From: Patescibacteria group bacterium
GTDB lineage: Bacteria; Patescibacteriota; Microgenomatia; Woykebacterales; RBG-16-39-9b
NCBI GenBank assembly: GCA_022574495.1
Contig: JACZRW010000006.1
Location: 1-32,374, forward strand
Length of the DNA stretch: 32,374 nucleotides
Direction: 5' to 3'
Shown here: one piece after another, positions 1 to 8,779 of the stretch
Position numbering within the stretch: the stretch's first letter is position 1
How the letters are laid out: every line of letters begins with the position of its first letter
The notes under the pieces: model-generated
Database searches by the model: none
Seen by the model: only the letters and a program-made list of their open reading frames with translations
Told to the model about the DNA's origin: nothing
Position numbers and translations under genes: made by a program

Positions 1-474
1 ATGTTAGCCCATCGTATTAAGAGCATTGGCGAGGATACTGGCACGCCCCCAGTCGTGATTGGCTACAGTATGGGGGCTGTCCAAGCGTCAGTAATTGCAA
101 GAAGAGTACGAATTACCGGGGCTATCCTCATTGCCGGACCACTGAAGGGTGGTAAAGTCCATCCAATTCTGAATGACGGTATTAAGGAGGTGCAGAGAGA
201 TATCGCCTTTAGAGGCGATAGACCAGATGGGTGCTGGGGTACCTGTAACTGCAGTTTCTCAACAGACTTGGAGGAAGGGTTACCAGATGACGTCCCGATC
301 GTATGCTACATCGCACTCCTTGATAGTCTTGTGGAACGGCAAAGCTGCCGTGGTGAAGGATCCAACTGCGTTAACGTGGAAGTACTAGACACCCACTTAG
401 GGATTCCTTACAACGGGCAGTTGTTACTCGATATGTTCTTTCACAGCTTACCAAGCCTATTTTTGGAACCCTGA
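1..474 (+). CDS. alpha/beta hydrolase, probably 5'-truncated by the window edge
   Basis: The frame is open from the first base, so the ATG at position 1 may be internal and the true start may lie outside the window. The visible 157 residues contain a nucleophile elbow GYSMGA (Ser around residue 23) flanked by hydrophobic strands. A possible acid residue lies in IALLDS and a possible catalytic His in DTHLGI, the usual Ser-Asp-His order of small alpha/beta hydrolases. The strand and helix upstream of the elbow are short, which fits truncation. The substrate cannot be predicted. The gene is GC-richer than the thrB gene that follows and ends at a strong terminator, so it is transcribed separately from thrB. 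Confidence 0.6.
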   Translation: MLAHRIKSIGEDTGTPPVVIGYSMGAVQASVIARRVRITGAILIAGPLKGGKVHPILNDGIKEVQRDIAFRGDRPDGCWGTCNCSFSTDLEEGLPDDVPIVCYIALLDSLVERQSCRGEGSNCVNVEVLDTHLGIPYNGQLLLDMFFHSLPSLFLEP

Positions 475-480
475 AGCTAT

Positions 481-524
481 CGCCTGAGATCGTACAATGT
501 ACGGGATCAGGCGGTTATTTTTTT
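481..524 (+). terminator. rho-independent terminator after the hydrolase
   Basis: A 7-bp stem (CGCCTGA at 481-487 with TCAGGCG at 507-513) encloses a second 5-bp stem (CGTAC/GTACG around an AAT loop) and is followed by a T-rich tract starting at 515. It lies directly downstream of the hydrolase stop codon. Confidence 0.85.
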
Positions 525-637
525 ATTTATTTATTACATTTAGGAATTTAGTCAAATAATTAGCCGAATTTAGCATACCATGTCAGTAAAGCTCACTGTA
601 GATTATCCTCTATCACAGGTTAAAATAGATAAATTGT

Positions 638-1558
638 ATGAAATCCACAAAATCAACACTTCGCGTACAAGCTCCTGCTTCTGCCGCAAATTTGGGACCG
701 GGGCTAGACGCTATGGCCTTGGCTATCAACCTCCATAATACTTACACTTTTAAAAAGTCAAATAAATTTAAAATAATAGTTACCGGTTTGGGTAGTAATA
801 CTTTATCAACCAAAAAAGATAACTTTGTTTATAAAGCTTTCTCAACTCTTTGTAAAAAGCAGAAGGACAAAACTCCAGAGATTGAAATATTAATTAGTAA
901 CGAGATCCCACCAGCTAGAGGAATAGGTAGTAGTGCCGCCGCTATTTGTTCAGGCTTATTGGCAGCAAACGCAATGATGGGTTATAAGTTAAATAGAACA
1001 GAACTACTCCAAATAGCAACCGAGATTGAAGGGCATCCAGATAATCCTGCCGCCGTTCTTTTTGGAGGGTGCGTAGTTGTAACAAACGATAATGGTAGAA
1101 TTTACTGGAGTAGAGTAGGTATTCCGCCTCAATTAAAAGTAGTTCTTTTTGTTCCTGATTTTGAAGTGCCTACTATAAAAGGAAGAAAAATATTACCTAA
1201 AAAAATCTCTTTAACTGAAGCTATTTTTAATATTCAAAGAGCATCATTATTAATTTCAAGTCTAGCTCAATCGGATTTTGAAATGCTTAAACTGGCTACA
1301 AGAGATAAGCTTCATGAGGAAGTAAGGATAAATAAATTTTTTCCGGATGGATTTAAACTAACAGAGGCAGCCAGAGACGCCGGAGCTAAGGGTGCTTTTC
1401 TGTGTGGGTCTGGATCAAGCATCGGCGCTTTTGCAGTAGAAAAACCAGATTATATTGCCATCATGATGCAAGAAAAAGCAGAGGAATTAGGAATATTGGG
1501 AACCACCACGATAGTCTCTTTAAATAGTACCGGAGCAGTGGTGGAAGAATTTACATAA
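638..1558 (+). CDS. thrB: homoserine kinase (GHMP kinase family)
   Basis: This 306-residue protein has the GHMP kinase layout of ThrB, which phosphorylates homoserine at the O-position with ATP in threonine synthesis. The N-terminus has the APASAANLGPGLD motif typical of homoserine kinases. The ATP-binding loop PARGIGSSAAAI lies near residue 90-100, and the C-terminal GHMP motif appears as KGAFLCGSGSS near residue 250. The length is normal for the family. There is no Shine-Dalgarno site; a -10-like TAAAAT at 621-626 ends about 11 nt before the ATG, suggesting a nearly leaderless mRNA. No other threonine gene is in the window, so pathway context is missing. A related GHMP kinase is the only realistic alternative. 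Confidence 0.85.
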   Translation: MKSTKSTLRVQAPASAANLGPGLDAMALAINLHNTYTFKKSNKFKIIVTGLGSNTLSTKKDNFVYKAFSTLCKKQKDKTPEIEILISNEIPPARGIGSSAAAICSGLLAANAMMGYKLNRTELLQIATEIEGHPDNPAAVLFGGCVVVTNDNGRIYWSRVGIPPQLKVVLFVPDFEVPTIKGRKILPKKISLTEAIFNIQRASLLISSLAQSDFEMLKLATRDKLHEEVRINKFFPDGFKLTEAARDAGAKGAFLCGSGSSIGAFAVEKPDYIAIMMQEKAEELGILGTTTIVSLNSTGAVVEEFT

Positions 1559-1598
1559 CCTCTTGATTTTTTTATTCCTTTGAATCAAAATTAAATTA

Positions 1599-2195
1599 GT
1601 GATTACAACGATTCACTACATACGCCATGGTCAGGTAGATAATCCAAACAATGTTGCGTATGGAAGGATGGCGGGATTTCATTTAAGTAACACCGGGAGG
1701 AAAGAAGCAAAGAAAGTTGGAGAGTTTCTTAAAAGAAAAAGTATCTCCATAATATATACCTCTCCGCTGGAAAGAGCTTTTGAAACTGCCCATATAATCT
1801 CCGAGCCATTTGAAAAAAAACTAAAGATTATACATAAATATGAACTAATAGAAATTGATGCAAGAAAATGGCAATCATTACCAATAGACGAGCTATTCCA
1901 AAATAAGTTCTTTGAGTCTTTTATAACAAATCCAGAATCACCTGAGGTGCCGGAAAATTTAGAAAATTTAGCTAGTAGAATGGAAAAATTCGCTTTATCT
2001 CTATGCAATCAGCATAAGGGACAGGAACTTATATGTATATCACACGAAATCTCTATATTGGCTTTAAGATTTAAGTTAGAAAATAAACACTTAGCTCTGA
2101 TAAAAAATCAAAATGCCAACACAGCGTCTATCACTACGTTTGTTTTTAATGAAGATTGCTCGCTAAAAGAAACCAGTTACACAGAACTTCAGTAA
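1599..2195 (+). CDS. histidine phosphatase family protein (phosphoglycerate-mutase-like)
   Basis: The 198-residue product starts at a GTG 41 nt after thrB. The phosphohistidine motif IRHGQ is at residues 8-12, followed by the second-arginine segment SPLERAFETA near residue 52 and the late catalytic histidine in ISHEIS near residue 148. These are the marks of branch-2 histidine phosphatases (cobC/PhoE/GpmB type). The substrate is unknown; these enzymes range from sugar phosphates to nucleotides. It is probably co-transcribed with thrB or expressed from a weak promoter between them. No Shine-Dalgarno site is visible, as for several AT-rich genes here. It ends at a long AT-rich hairpin shared with the convergent PCD gene. 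Confidence 0.75.
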   Translation: MITTIHYIRHGQVDNPNNVAYGRMAGFHLSNTGRKEAKKVGEFLKRKSISIIYTSPLERAFETAHIISEPFEKKLKIIHKYELIEIDARKWQSLPIDELFQNKFFESFITNPESPEVPENLENLASRMEKFALSLCNQHKGQELICISHEISILALRFKLENKHLALIKNQNANTASITTFVFNEDCSLKETSYTELQ

Positions 2196-2206
2196 AGCAG
2201 TATTTG

Positions 2207-2267
2207 GTATCTAGTATTTTGTATTAAGTATTTGTTAAATAAACTATTTTTTACTTATACTAGATAC
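2207..2267. terminator. bidirectional AT-rich hairpin between convergent genes
   Basis: A perfect 10-bp inverted repeat (GTATCTAGTA at 2207-2216 and TACTAGATAC at 2258-2267) encloses a second TAAGTA/TACTTA pair. It lies between the convergent ends of the phosphatase and PCD genes, where it can end both transcripts. The stem is AT-rich, so efficiency is uncertain. Confidence 0.5.
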
Positions 2268-2273
2268 ATAATA

Positions 2274-2618
2274 CTAATTATTTGATACCAACTTATCTAT
2301 CTTTGCCGCTAGAATGAAGTCGTTATCATGTAACCCTTTAATAACGTGGGTATAGTTAGTTAATCTCACTCTATTATATTTAATATCAATGTTTGGATGA
2401 TGTCCCTCACCTTCGGCAATACCTGCAATTTTATTTACAAAACTCATCGCCTCCACAAAGTTCTTAAATTTAAAATCCTTAACAATTTGCTTGTGCCCAC
2501 TTTCCTCCTCTAAATCCCAACTATCAACTTGGAATAGAAGTTTTTTAATTTTCTGATCTTCAAGCGGGGGGATTCCTCCTTTACAAGGAACACATTTTTT
2601 CTTCGCTAGATTTTCCAT
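2274..2618 (-). CDS. 4a-hydroxytetrahydrobiopterin (pterin-carbinolamine) dehydratase family protein
   Basis: The 114-residue product matches the PCD/DCoH/PhhB family in length and motifs: a W-x-L segment near residue 34, a central EGHHPNIDIKYNRVRL segment carrying the paired histidines of the active site, and NYTHVIKGLHDNDFILAAKID near the end, which fits the usual TH..GL...D..LA. The family dehydrates 4a-hydroxy-tetrahydropterin. CPR genomes lack obvious pterin-dependent hydroxylases, so its role here may be pterin salvage or another function. The N-terminal CVPCKGG is also usual for bacterial members. The gene is convergent with the phosphatase gene and divergent from the glycosyltransferase. 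Confidence 0.85.
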   Translation of the reverse strand: MENLAKKKCVPCKGGIPPLEDQKIKKLLFQVDSWDLEEESGHKQIVKDFKFKNFVEAMSFVNKIAGIAEGEGHHPNIDIKYNRVRLTNYTHVIKGLHDNDFILAAKIDKLVSNN

Positions 2619-2710
2619 AAAATTTACTTTAGTATTAGTATAGTAAGTATTATATTAGTTTTAGTAATGTAATATATACTAATTTTATCACTTGCAAGTA
2701 CCTACGATAC

Positions 2711-3949
2711 ATGATTAAAGAAGTCGAACTTCGTAAATGCGAGATAGCTCAATATAGAAATCTTACAGAATCTACTCATTATGATGAGATTTATGAATAC
2801 GCCGCAAAATTGAAAGGTAAAAAAATAATCCATCTGAATGCAACTTCATCTGGTGGGGGAGTGGCTGAAATCTTAAATACTCTTGTCCCACTAATGGATT
2901 GTGTGAAAGTAAATGCCAGATGGTTTTACATAGAAAAAAATTCTAAATTCTTTCATTTAACTAAGGAGATACACAACTTTTTGCAGGGGAAAAAAGGAGA
3001 TCTTACAAAGGAGGAGAAAAACTTCTTCCTAGAAACTAACAAAGAGATGGCAAAAGAAATGCAATCCTTAAAACCCGATTTATGGATTTTGCATGACCCC
3101 CAACCAGTGGCGACTCAAGGATTCCTATCAGGATCTCATAAAGCAATTTGGAGATCTCATATTGATACTTCAAAAACAAATAGAAAAGTCTGGAATTTCC
3201 TTTTGCCCTATCTAAAAAAATACGATCTTTATATATTTTCGATGAGGCGATATATAGGTGAAGGGTTAGAATACAAAAAAACTCGAATATTTCCACCGGC
3301 AATTGATCCATTAAACCAAAAGAATGTGGAGATGGATAGGTCTTCTGCAAAAAAAATAGTGGGTAAATTTGGTATCGATACAGAAAGACCATTGATATCA
3401 CAAATCTCTAGATTTGATCCTTGGAAAGACCCGTGGGGGGTTATAGATGCCTACAGAGTAGCTAAAAATAAATTCCCAAACCTTCAACTTGCGCTCATTG
3501 GTGTTTTTTCTCTAGATGACCCTCAAGCACAGAAAATTGCGAGTGAATTAATAAAATATTCCAATAAGGATAAAAATATTCACATTCTTTCAAACAAAGA
3601 TGGGGTGCACGCACTAGAAGTAAACGCCTTTCAGAGAGTATCTGATATAGTGATTCAAAAATCTATTAAAGAAGGCTTTGGTATGACCGTTACAGAAGCG
3701 ATGTGGAAAGAAAAACCAGTAATTGGAGGAAGGGCGGGTGGTATTTTAGAACAAATTGAAGATGGGGTAAATGGATTCTTGGTTACAACTGTTCAAGAGA
3801 CAGCCGATAGAATAGTTCAGCTTCTGGAAGATGAAAATCTAGCTAAAAGAATGGGTCAAAAAGGAAAAGAGACTGTCCGCAAAAAATACCTTATCCCTAG
3901 ACTATTGCGAGACCACTTAAAACTTTACGACGAGATTCTTAACAGCTAG
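2711..3949 (+). CDS. GT4-family glycosyltransferase, trehalose-synthase (TreT)-like
   Basis: The 412-residue protein has the two-Rossmann GT-B fold of family GT4. The N-terminal domain carries NATSSGGGVAEIL (residues 43-55) and HDPQPVA near residue 128, followed by IWRSHID; these segments are typical of trehalose glycosyl-transferring synthases (TreT) and related enzymes. The C-terminal domain has SRFDPWKDPWGVIDAY near residue 233 and the E-x7-E nucleotide-sugar segment KEGFGMTVTEAMWKEKPVIG near residue 323. TreT joins NDP-glucose and glucose to trehalose, but sugar specificity cannot be read from sequence. It is a single gene with an AT-rich upstream region (TATACT near 2676) and no Shine-Dalgarno site. 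Confidence 0.8.
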   Translation: MIKEVELRKCEIAQYRNLTESTHYDEIYEYAAKLKGKKIIHLNATSSGGGVAEILNTLVPLMDCVKVNARWFYIEKNSKFFHLTKEIHNFLQGKKGDLTKEEKNFFLETNKEMAKEMQSLKPDLWILHDPQPVATQGFLSGSHKAIWRSHIDTSKTNRKVWNFLLPYLKKYDLYIFSMRRYIGEGLEYKKTRIFPPAIDPLNQKNVEMDRSSAKKIVGKFGIDTERPLISQISRFDPWKDPWGVIDAYRVAKNKFPNLQLALIGVFSLDDPQAQKIASELIKYSNKDKNIHILSNKDGVHALEVNAFQRVSDIVIQKSIKEGFGMTVTEAMWKEKPVIGGRAGGILEQIEDGVNGFLVTTVQETADRIVQLLEDENLAKRMGQKGKETVRKKYLIPRLLRDHLKLYDEILNS

Positions 3950-4066
3950 GTCTTAATCACTTAATTAACTTTTCGATTCGCTATTACTTCTGCCTACTTT
4001 ATCTTAAATACTAGAAAATATTCAAGAGAGAAGGCAAACAGGTTAAATGTTGGAAAAAATGAAAAA

Positions 4067-4110
4067 CCCAGGGCATTTCGGTTACTCGAGTGAGTAACTA
4101 TATCCCTGGG
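4067..4110 (-). terminator. rho-independent terminator of purL (minus strand)
   Basis: The outer stem CCCAGGG (4067-4073) pairs with CCCTGGG (4104-4110), and an inner perfect 7-bp stem (GTTACTC at 4081-4087 with GAGTAAC at 4092-4098) sits within it. On the minus strand the structure is followed by a run TTTTTCATTTTTT, giving a terminator about 55 nt past the purL stop codon. Confidence 0.85.
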
Positions 4111-4165
4111 CTCACGCTTAAGGCTACGTGTTTCCTAGCTCATTAACTTTATAATCTCCTCCTCG

Positions 4166-7100
4166 TTAACTCTGGCGACACCAATCATAAGCGTTCTGGA
4201 ATAACCGCAGCCAAGGACTAGCTAATAGGTCTTTCCATTCTTCCGGTAACCAGGGCCACTGCCAGAGTTGGCTACTCAATCTTTCCGAATGAGGCATCAT
4301 CACCAAGTGCCGTCCGTTAGGGCTACAAAGAGCGGTGATCCCATTTGGACTACCGTTGGGATTGAATGGGTAGGTTTCGGTCGATCTCCCTAACGGATCA
4401 ACGAAGCCGAGTGGAATCAACTTCTGCTCGTGCAGCAGGTGAAGTTGATCTTGCTTAGGCAGGTACAATTGACCTTCTCCATGCGCTACCCAAATACCCA
4501 AGCGACTGCCTTCCATTCCACGAAAGAAAATCGATGGACTCTCTCGTATCTCCACCGTTGCGAAACGGGACTCAAAGCGTTTGGAACGGTTAGCGATGAA
4601 TCGCGGTAGGAACCGATCTTCAAGGCCCTGCCACGGTACCAACCCTAAGACCGTAAAGAGCTGGCAACCGTTACAAACACCGAGTGAGAAGGTGTCTGGT
4701 CGATTGAAGAAGTCTTTGAACTGCTCGGAGATTGAAGGGTTAAAGCGGATTATCGCTCCCCAACCTTTCCCGGCGGTAGGTACATCCTTTCGAGAAAAAC
4801 CGCCAACCGCCACAAGACCAACGAAGTCTCGTAATTGTACCTTTCCTTCGATTAGGTCCCGAGTCGTTACGTCATAGACATCGAAACCGGCCAAGTGAAA
4901 GGAAGCAGCCATCTCCTGATCCCCATTGCTACCTTCGTCACGAAAGACCACCACTTTTGGTTTTGCACTTCCTTGCAAAACTTCCGGCAACGTCACCTGT
5001 GGGGTGTAGGTGAGTGAGAAAGAAGGTGGATCCCATTTCTGGAAGGACGCCGTTTCTTCAGCAACACATTCGGGGTCGGTTTGGAACTCTTCGATCAAGG
5101 TGCTGGTACTTTCCCAGAGAACCCTAAGTTCGGACAACGAATTGTCCAGAACAATCCCGTTTGTGTCGGAGATAACGAAGCGGGAGCCGCGGTCAGCAAC
5201 TTCTCCGATTAGTTGCGCCGGAACTTGGGACTCAGACAACCGAGCGAGAACGATCTGGGGTGAATCAGTCTCAACCACCAATCCCAACTCCTCGTTAAAA
5301 AGGAAACTGATGGGATCGGAAGTTTGGAGTTGAATACCCATACCGTAACCACCGGCGATTGCCATCTCTACTAATGTGGTTATCAACCCGCCGTCACTTC
5401 TATCGTGGACTGCTGATATCAAACCCTGCTCGACAAACTCTTGGATAGTGTCGAAAACTCGAGCGAGCAACGACACGTCCTCGACGTCCGGGCAGTCGGA
5501 ACCGATTTGATCGAACGATTGTGCTAATGCCGACCCACCTAGGCGCATTCTTCCTACGCCGAGGTCTATGAAGATGAGGAAAGACCCTTCTTTCTTCAGA
5601 TCTGGTGTAACCTTTATTCGGACGTCATTCATGTAGGCGTAGGTGGCAATCACCAACTGACCCGGAGCCTTGACTACCTCATCGGTCTGCTCCGGACCTT
5701 GCATCAGAGTCGCCATTGAGAGACTGTCTTTACCACCATCCACAGCGAGACCAAGTTCCACCATAATGTTACTCATGGCGACGGCAGTGTCATACAGCTT
5801 GGCACCCTCACCAGGAAGCTTCGCGGCCCACATCCAGTTGGCTTGGCAGCGAATTTCGTCTCGGTTGCTAACACGCGCACCGCAAAGGTTAAGGAGTGCT
5901 TCTGCAACTGCCAATCTTCCCATCGCAGCTGGGTTTAATAAACCCTTGATGGGTTGTTCACCCAAGCTACGCGCTGTACCCGTATAACCAAAGTGGCTGT
6001 GAGCCTCAATGGAGAAATCGGCAACCGGTAATTGAAACGGCCCAACACATTGTTGCTGGGCAATCAATCCGCCAACAGCACGGTCGACTTTTCTTACCAG
6101 GTAACCCTTGGAACCAACTGATAGTAACCTCAGAATTTTATCTAAGGCGACTTCTACTGTCAGATCCTCAGGCAACTCTAGCGGATCAAGTTCTTGGGGT
6201 AGATGAACTAGGTCGCAGTGCTTCTGAAAACCTTCACCGAGCGCAACTTCCTGAGGAAGCTCAACCGGTCGAGAACCATCGTTGTCTTCAAGAACGAAGT
6301 TCCCATCACCAGTCACCTCGCCCAAAAACGCCACCGGGCAACCCTCACGCCGACAGATTTCTTCTAAGAGTTTTCTGTCAGCTGGTCGGATAAGAAGACA
6401 CGCTCGTTCTTGAGACTCGTTTCCCAAAAGCTCAAGTACAGAGAGGTTCTTGTCCCCAACCGGGATAGACCTTAGGTTTATTCTTGCTCCGAGGGGGTGA
6501 ACCAACTCCGGAAGGGCGTTGCAGTCACCACCGGCACCAAGGTCATGAATAGAAACAATCGGGTTTCCTTCTCCGAGTTCAATACAAGCCCGGATAACTC
6601 TGTATACCCGCTGTTCCATCTCTGGATCCCCACGTTGGACAGAATCAAAGTCGAGTTTTGCTGTATTCTGTCCTTGCATCATGGAGCTGGCCGAACCACC
6701 ACCCAAACCAATACGGTAGGCGGGACCCCCGATTTGCACGACCAACATACCCACTTCAGGGTCACCTTTGTAGACATGAAGGTCATCAACTAGACCAGCA
6801 CTAGCCGCGTAGAGAATCGGTTTGTACCAAGCCCAGTGATTATCTCCCAGTTGGAAATCGAAACTACGAACAAAACCGAGAGTTACCGGCTGTCCGAAGC
6901 AGTTACCGTAGTCAGAAGCACCGTTGCTTGCTTGAATTAGGACATCGATTGGTCGAGCAAACTGCTCTGGTGGTGGCCAGGCTTTCTTTTCACCTGGTAA
7001 ACCCAAACCCAAAGCAGCTACCGCGTAGCCAAAGGCGTAGGCAGTAACCAAGGCACCTTTGCCAACCGAAAACCCATCTCTGGTAACACCCCCACCGCCG

Positions 7101-8050
7101 GTTGCGGCTCCTGGGTAGGGTGAAATACCGGTTGGATGGCTGTGTGTCTCGGCAGTCAGTGTGGGGTGAAGAACACGGTTGGATGAGACAAGAAGACTGG
7201 GTTGTCCTGGAAATTCTGGTACCAGGATTTCCACCAATCCTCCACGAATTACCGAGGAGTCATCACTAAAGGCAGACAGCGAGTTCCCTGGACTCAGTTT
7301 CCAAGGTCTCATGACGATTTCCAGCAAGGTTTGCCCAACTGGCTGACCATCAATTGTTATTTCACCTCTGAAGAAGGGGTGACGTGAGTGTTCGGAAAGA
7401 CTCTGAGCAAGCTGGAAGAGCTCAACATCAGACGGGTTTCTTTCCAATTCCACCTGGAAGATTTGTCTGATGTATTGAACATCCTGTTCGTCCCATCCCA
7501 ACCCCAACTCCTCGTTCAAGCGGAGTAGGACTTCCGATCCTTCTGCCAAAACTGGGACGATTCTAACTGCGGCCGTTTCTACATTAGTTGCAAAACTTGA
7601 CAGAGGAACCGGGTAGATCATCTCCGTCATACGGTCGAACAAACCCTTAATGAGGGCTCCGACTTGGCTCTGTTCAATCTGGGGTTCGAAACCCAGGCGC
7701 AACGATCGCTCGATTCGTATCGCTTTGGATAACCCACAATCCCGAAGCACCGAAATAGCGTTGCTGGACCAAGAAGTCTCAAAACTGAGATGTGGTCCAA
7801 TTTCAACCACTTCTTTGCCTGTCAAGAAAGTAGTTTCCCCAAAATTATCCGGTTCGAACATTTCGGCTAACAACCAGCGGATCAACTCATAGTCCGCTTC
7901 GGTCAAACTCTCTTCTAGTTCGAGGTAGTAACACCACTCACTAGAAATCGAAAGCCCGTCGATACCTAAGCTACGAGCCTTTTCCTCAAGTTGTCCTTCT
8001 CGCCAACGATTAAGAGCGGGTTGTTGATAGAAGCGTACTAGTTGGGTCAT
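4166..8050 (-). CDS. purL: phosphoribosylformylglycinamidine synthase, large single-chain type
   Basis: The 1294-residue length is almost that of E. coli PurL, which converts FGAR, glutamine and ATP to FGAM in purine synthesis. The N-terminal and linker domains precede an AIRS-like half with ETHSHPTG and PGAATGGGG near residue 300-320 (family consensus ETHNHP), and a second AIRS-like half follows. The C-terminal glutaminase domain has nucleophile Cys1126 in LGVCNGCQ and the His1254/Glu1256 pair in MPHSER. All key parts are present, so it should be functional. The start has a good Shine-Dalgarno site (AGGAG, minus strand), a promoter and a hairpin leader. Base composition is clearly GC-richer than its neighbours, suggesting later acquisition. 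No other pur gene is in the window. Confidence 0.95.
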   Translation of the reverse strand: MTQLVRFYQQPALNRWREGQLEEKARSLGIDGLSISSEWCYYLELEESLTEADYELIRWLLAEMFEPDNFGETTFLTGKEVVEIGPHLSFETSWSSNAISVLRDCGLSKAIRIERSLRLGFEPQIEQSQVGALIKGLFDRMTEMIYPVPLSSFATNVETAAVRIVPVLAEGSEVLLRLNEELGLGWDEQDVQYIRQIFQVELERNPSDVELFQLAQSLSEHSRHPFFRGEITIDGQPVGQTLLEIVMRPWKLSPGNSLSAFSDDSSVIRGGLVEILVPEFPGQPSLLVSSNRVLHPTLTAETHSHPTGISPYPGAATGGGGVTRDGFSVGKGALVTAYAFGYAVAALGLGLPGEKKAWPPPEQFARPIDVLIQASNGASDYGNCFGQPVTLGFVRSFDFQLGDNHWAWYKPILYAASAGLVDDLHVYKGDPEVGMLVVQIGGPAYRIGLGGGSASSMMQGQNTAKLDFDSVQRGDPEMEQRVYRVIRACIELGEGNPIVSIHDLGAGGDCNALPELVHPLGARINLRSIPVGDKNLSVLELLGNESQERACLLIRPADRKLLEEICRREGCPVAFLGEVTGDGNFVLEDNDGSRPVELPQEVALGEGFQKHCDLVHLPQELDPLELPEDLTVEVALDKILRLLSVGSKGYLVRKVDRAVGGLIAQQQCVGPFQLPVADFSIEAHSHFGYTGTARSLGEQPIKGLLNPAAMGRLAVAEALLNLCGARVSNRDEIRCQANWMWAAKLPGEGAKLYDTAVAMSNIMVELGLAVDGGKDSLSMATLMQGPEQTDEVVKAPGQLVIATYAYMNDVRIKVTPDLKKEGSFLIFIDLGVGRMRLGGSALAQSFDQIGSDCPDVEDVSLLARVFDTIQEFVEQGLISAVHDRSDGGLITTLVEMAIAGGYGMGIQLQTSDPISFLFNEELGLVVETDSPQIVLARLSESQVPAQLIGEVADRGSRFVISDTNGIVLDNSLSELRVLWESTSTLIEEFQTDPECVAEETASFQKWDPPSFSLTYTPQVTLPEVLQGSAKPKVVVFRDEGSNGDQEMAASFHLAGFDVYDVTTRDLIEGKVQLRDFVGLVAVGGFSRKDVPTAGKGWGAIIRFNPSISEQFKDFFNRPDTFSLGVCNGCQLFTVLGLVPWQGLEDRFLPRFIANRSKRFESRFATVEIRESPSIFFRGMEGSRLGIWVAHGEGQLYLPKQDQLHLLHEQKLIPLGFVDPLGRSTETYPFNPNGSPNGITALCSPNGRHLVMMPHSERLSSQLWQWPWLPEEWKDLLASPWLRLFQNAYDWCRQS

Positions 8051-8090
8051 CTAATCTCCTCTCCTTCTGGATTATTCAAAATTTAAAGTG

Positions 8091-8109
8091 CTACTCAACT
8101 ATTGAGTAG
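8091..8109 (-). promoter_or_regulatory. perfect hairpin at the 5' end of the purL mRNA
   Basis: CTACTCAA (8091-8098) and TTGAGTAG (8102-8109) form a perfect 8-bp dyad with a 3-nt loop. It overlaps the transcription start expected from the promoter just upstream, so it could be a mRNA 5'-stabilising hairpin or a repressor operator. Confidence 0.5.
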
Positions 8110-8113
8110 ACCC

Positions 8114-8142
8114 ATAATATCAATATCAGCTTTCTAATGCAA
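8114..8142 (-). promoter_or_regulatory. sigma-70-type promoter of purL
   Basis: On the minus strand, -35 TTGCAT (8142-8137), a 17-bp spacer and -10 TATTAT (8119-8114). The start point would be near 8107, about 57 nt upstream of the purL ATG. Confidence 0.65.
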
Positions 8143-8270
8143 TTTAAGTTGTAAATTCCAGAGAGTGTGATGAAATAATCTATTAGATCTAATAAGTAGT
8201 TTAATTATTTTTATGCTGTCTCATTTAGCCTCGGAGTGAGACACGACTATAATCGCAAGATTAAACTTGC

Positions 8271-8340
8271 TCTTGTAACTCTAGCAAGTTATAATCGTCT
8301 TCGATTACATCTCGCCTCTTGTAACTCTAGCAAATTATAA
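8271..8340. repeat. two 24-bp direct repeats, each an imperfect palindrome, upstream of the Clp-like operon
   Basis: Copies at 8271-8294 and 8317-8340 share TCTTGTAACTCTAGCAA and then RTTATAA, with one mismatch. Each contains a dyad (TTGTAACT opposing AGTTATAA, one G/T mismatch) and ends in a -10-like TATAAT or TATAAC; a further TATAAT lies at 8248-8253. The 366-bp gap between the divergent purL and the 120-residue membrane gene otherwise holds only the purL promoter. The layout suggests tandem operator or promoter units; the regulator is unknown. Confidence 0.5.
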
Positions 8341-8416
8341 CAATTGAAAGATTCGAGACTGCTATGCTTCATTTAATCCTATTAATCAGAGTGTATCTTT
8401 GTGCTAAACTATTTGT

Positions 8417-8779
8417 ATGCGGACTGGGGTTCCTGCAACATCATATATTTCTACACTTCCGGTAACTTTTTTCACCTGGTGGTTTCTGGAAAGCCCAAAA
8501 ATAATCTATAAAGTATTGTACTTTACATTTGTATCCGTGGTTCATCAATTGGGCTATAAATCTCTTTTTAAAACTTTTTTCAAACCCTGGAAAAATGAAT
8601 ACCGAGAGGGTTTAGTTGGTTTTTCTGTTGTTATGGGTATCACCATAAAAACCTTGTTAATATTTGTAGAGAGCTTCGTCATACTATTTTTATTAGTAAC
8701 AATCATTCCAATTTTTATTGCTTGGGTCCTATTACCATTTTTAGTTTTGTGGGGAGTATATGTCGGCCTTTTCGCCTGA
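8417..8779 (+). CDS. small integral membrane protein, overlapping the Clp-like ATPase gene
   Basis: I do not recognise this 120-residue family. It has a hydrophobic stretch around residues 13-45 and a long hydrophobic C-terminal half (residues 70-120) able to form two membrane helices, separated by a basic segment (FKTFFKPWKNEYREG) likely in the cytoplasm. The last 20 nt overlap the start of the next gene, so the two are translationally coupled and probably act together at the membrane. There is no Shine-Dalgarno site; TAAACT at 8405-8410 is a plausible -10 with its start point at or next to the ATG, giving a leaderless mRNA. It could be a membrane anchor or partner for the ATPase. Confidence 0.6.
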   Translation: MRTGVPATSYISTLPVTFFTWWFLESPKIIYKVLYFTFVSVVHQLGYKSLFKTFFKPWKNEYREGLVGFSVVMGITIKTLLIFVESFVILFLLVTIIPIFIAWVLLPFLVLWGVYVGLFA

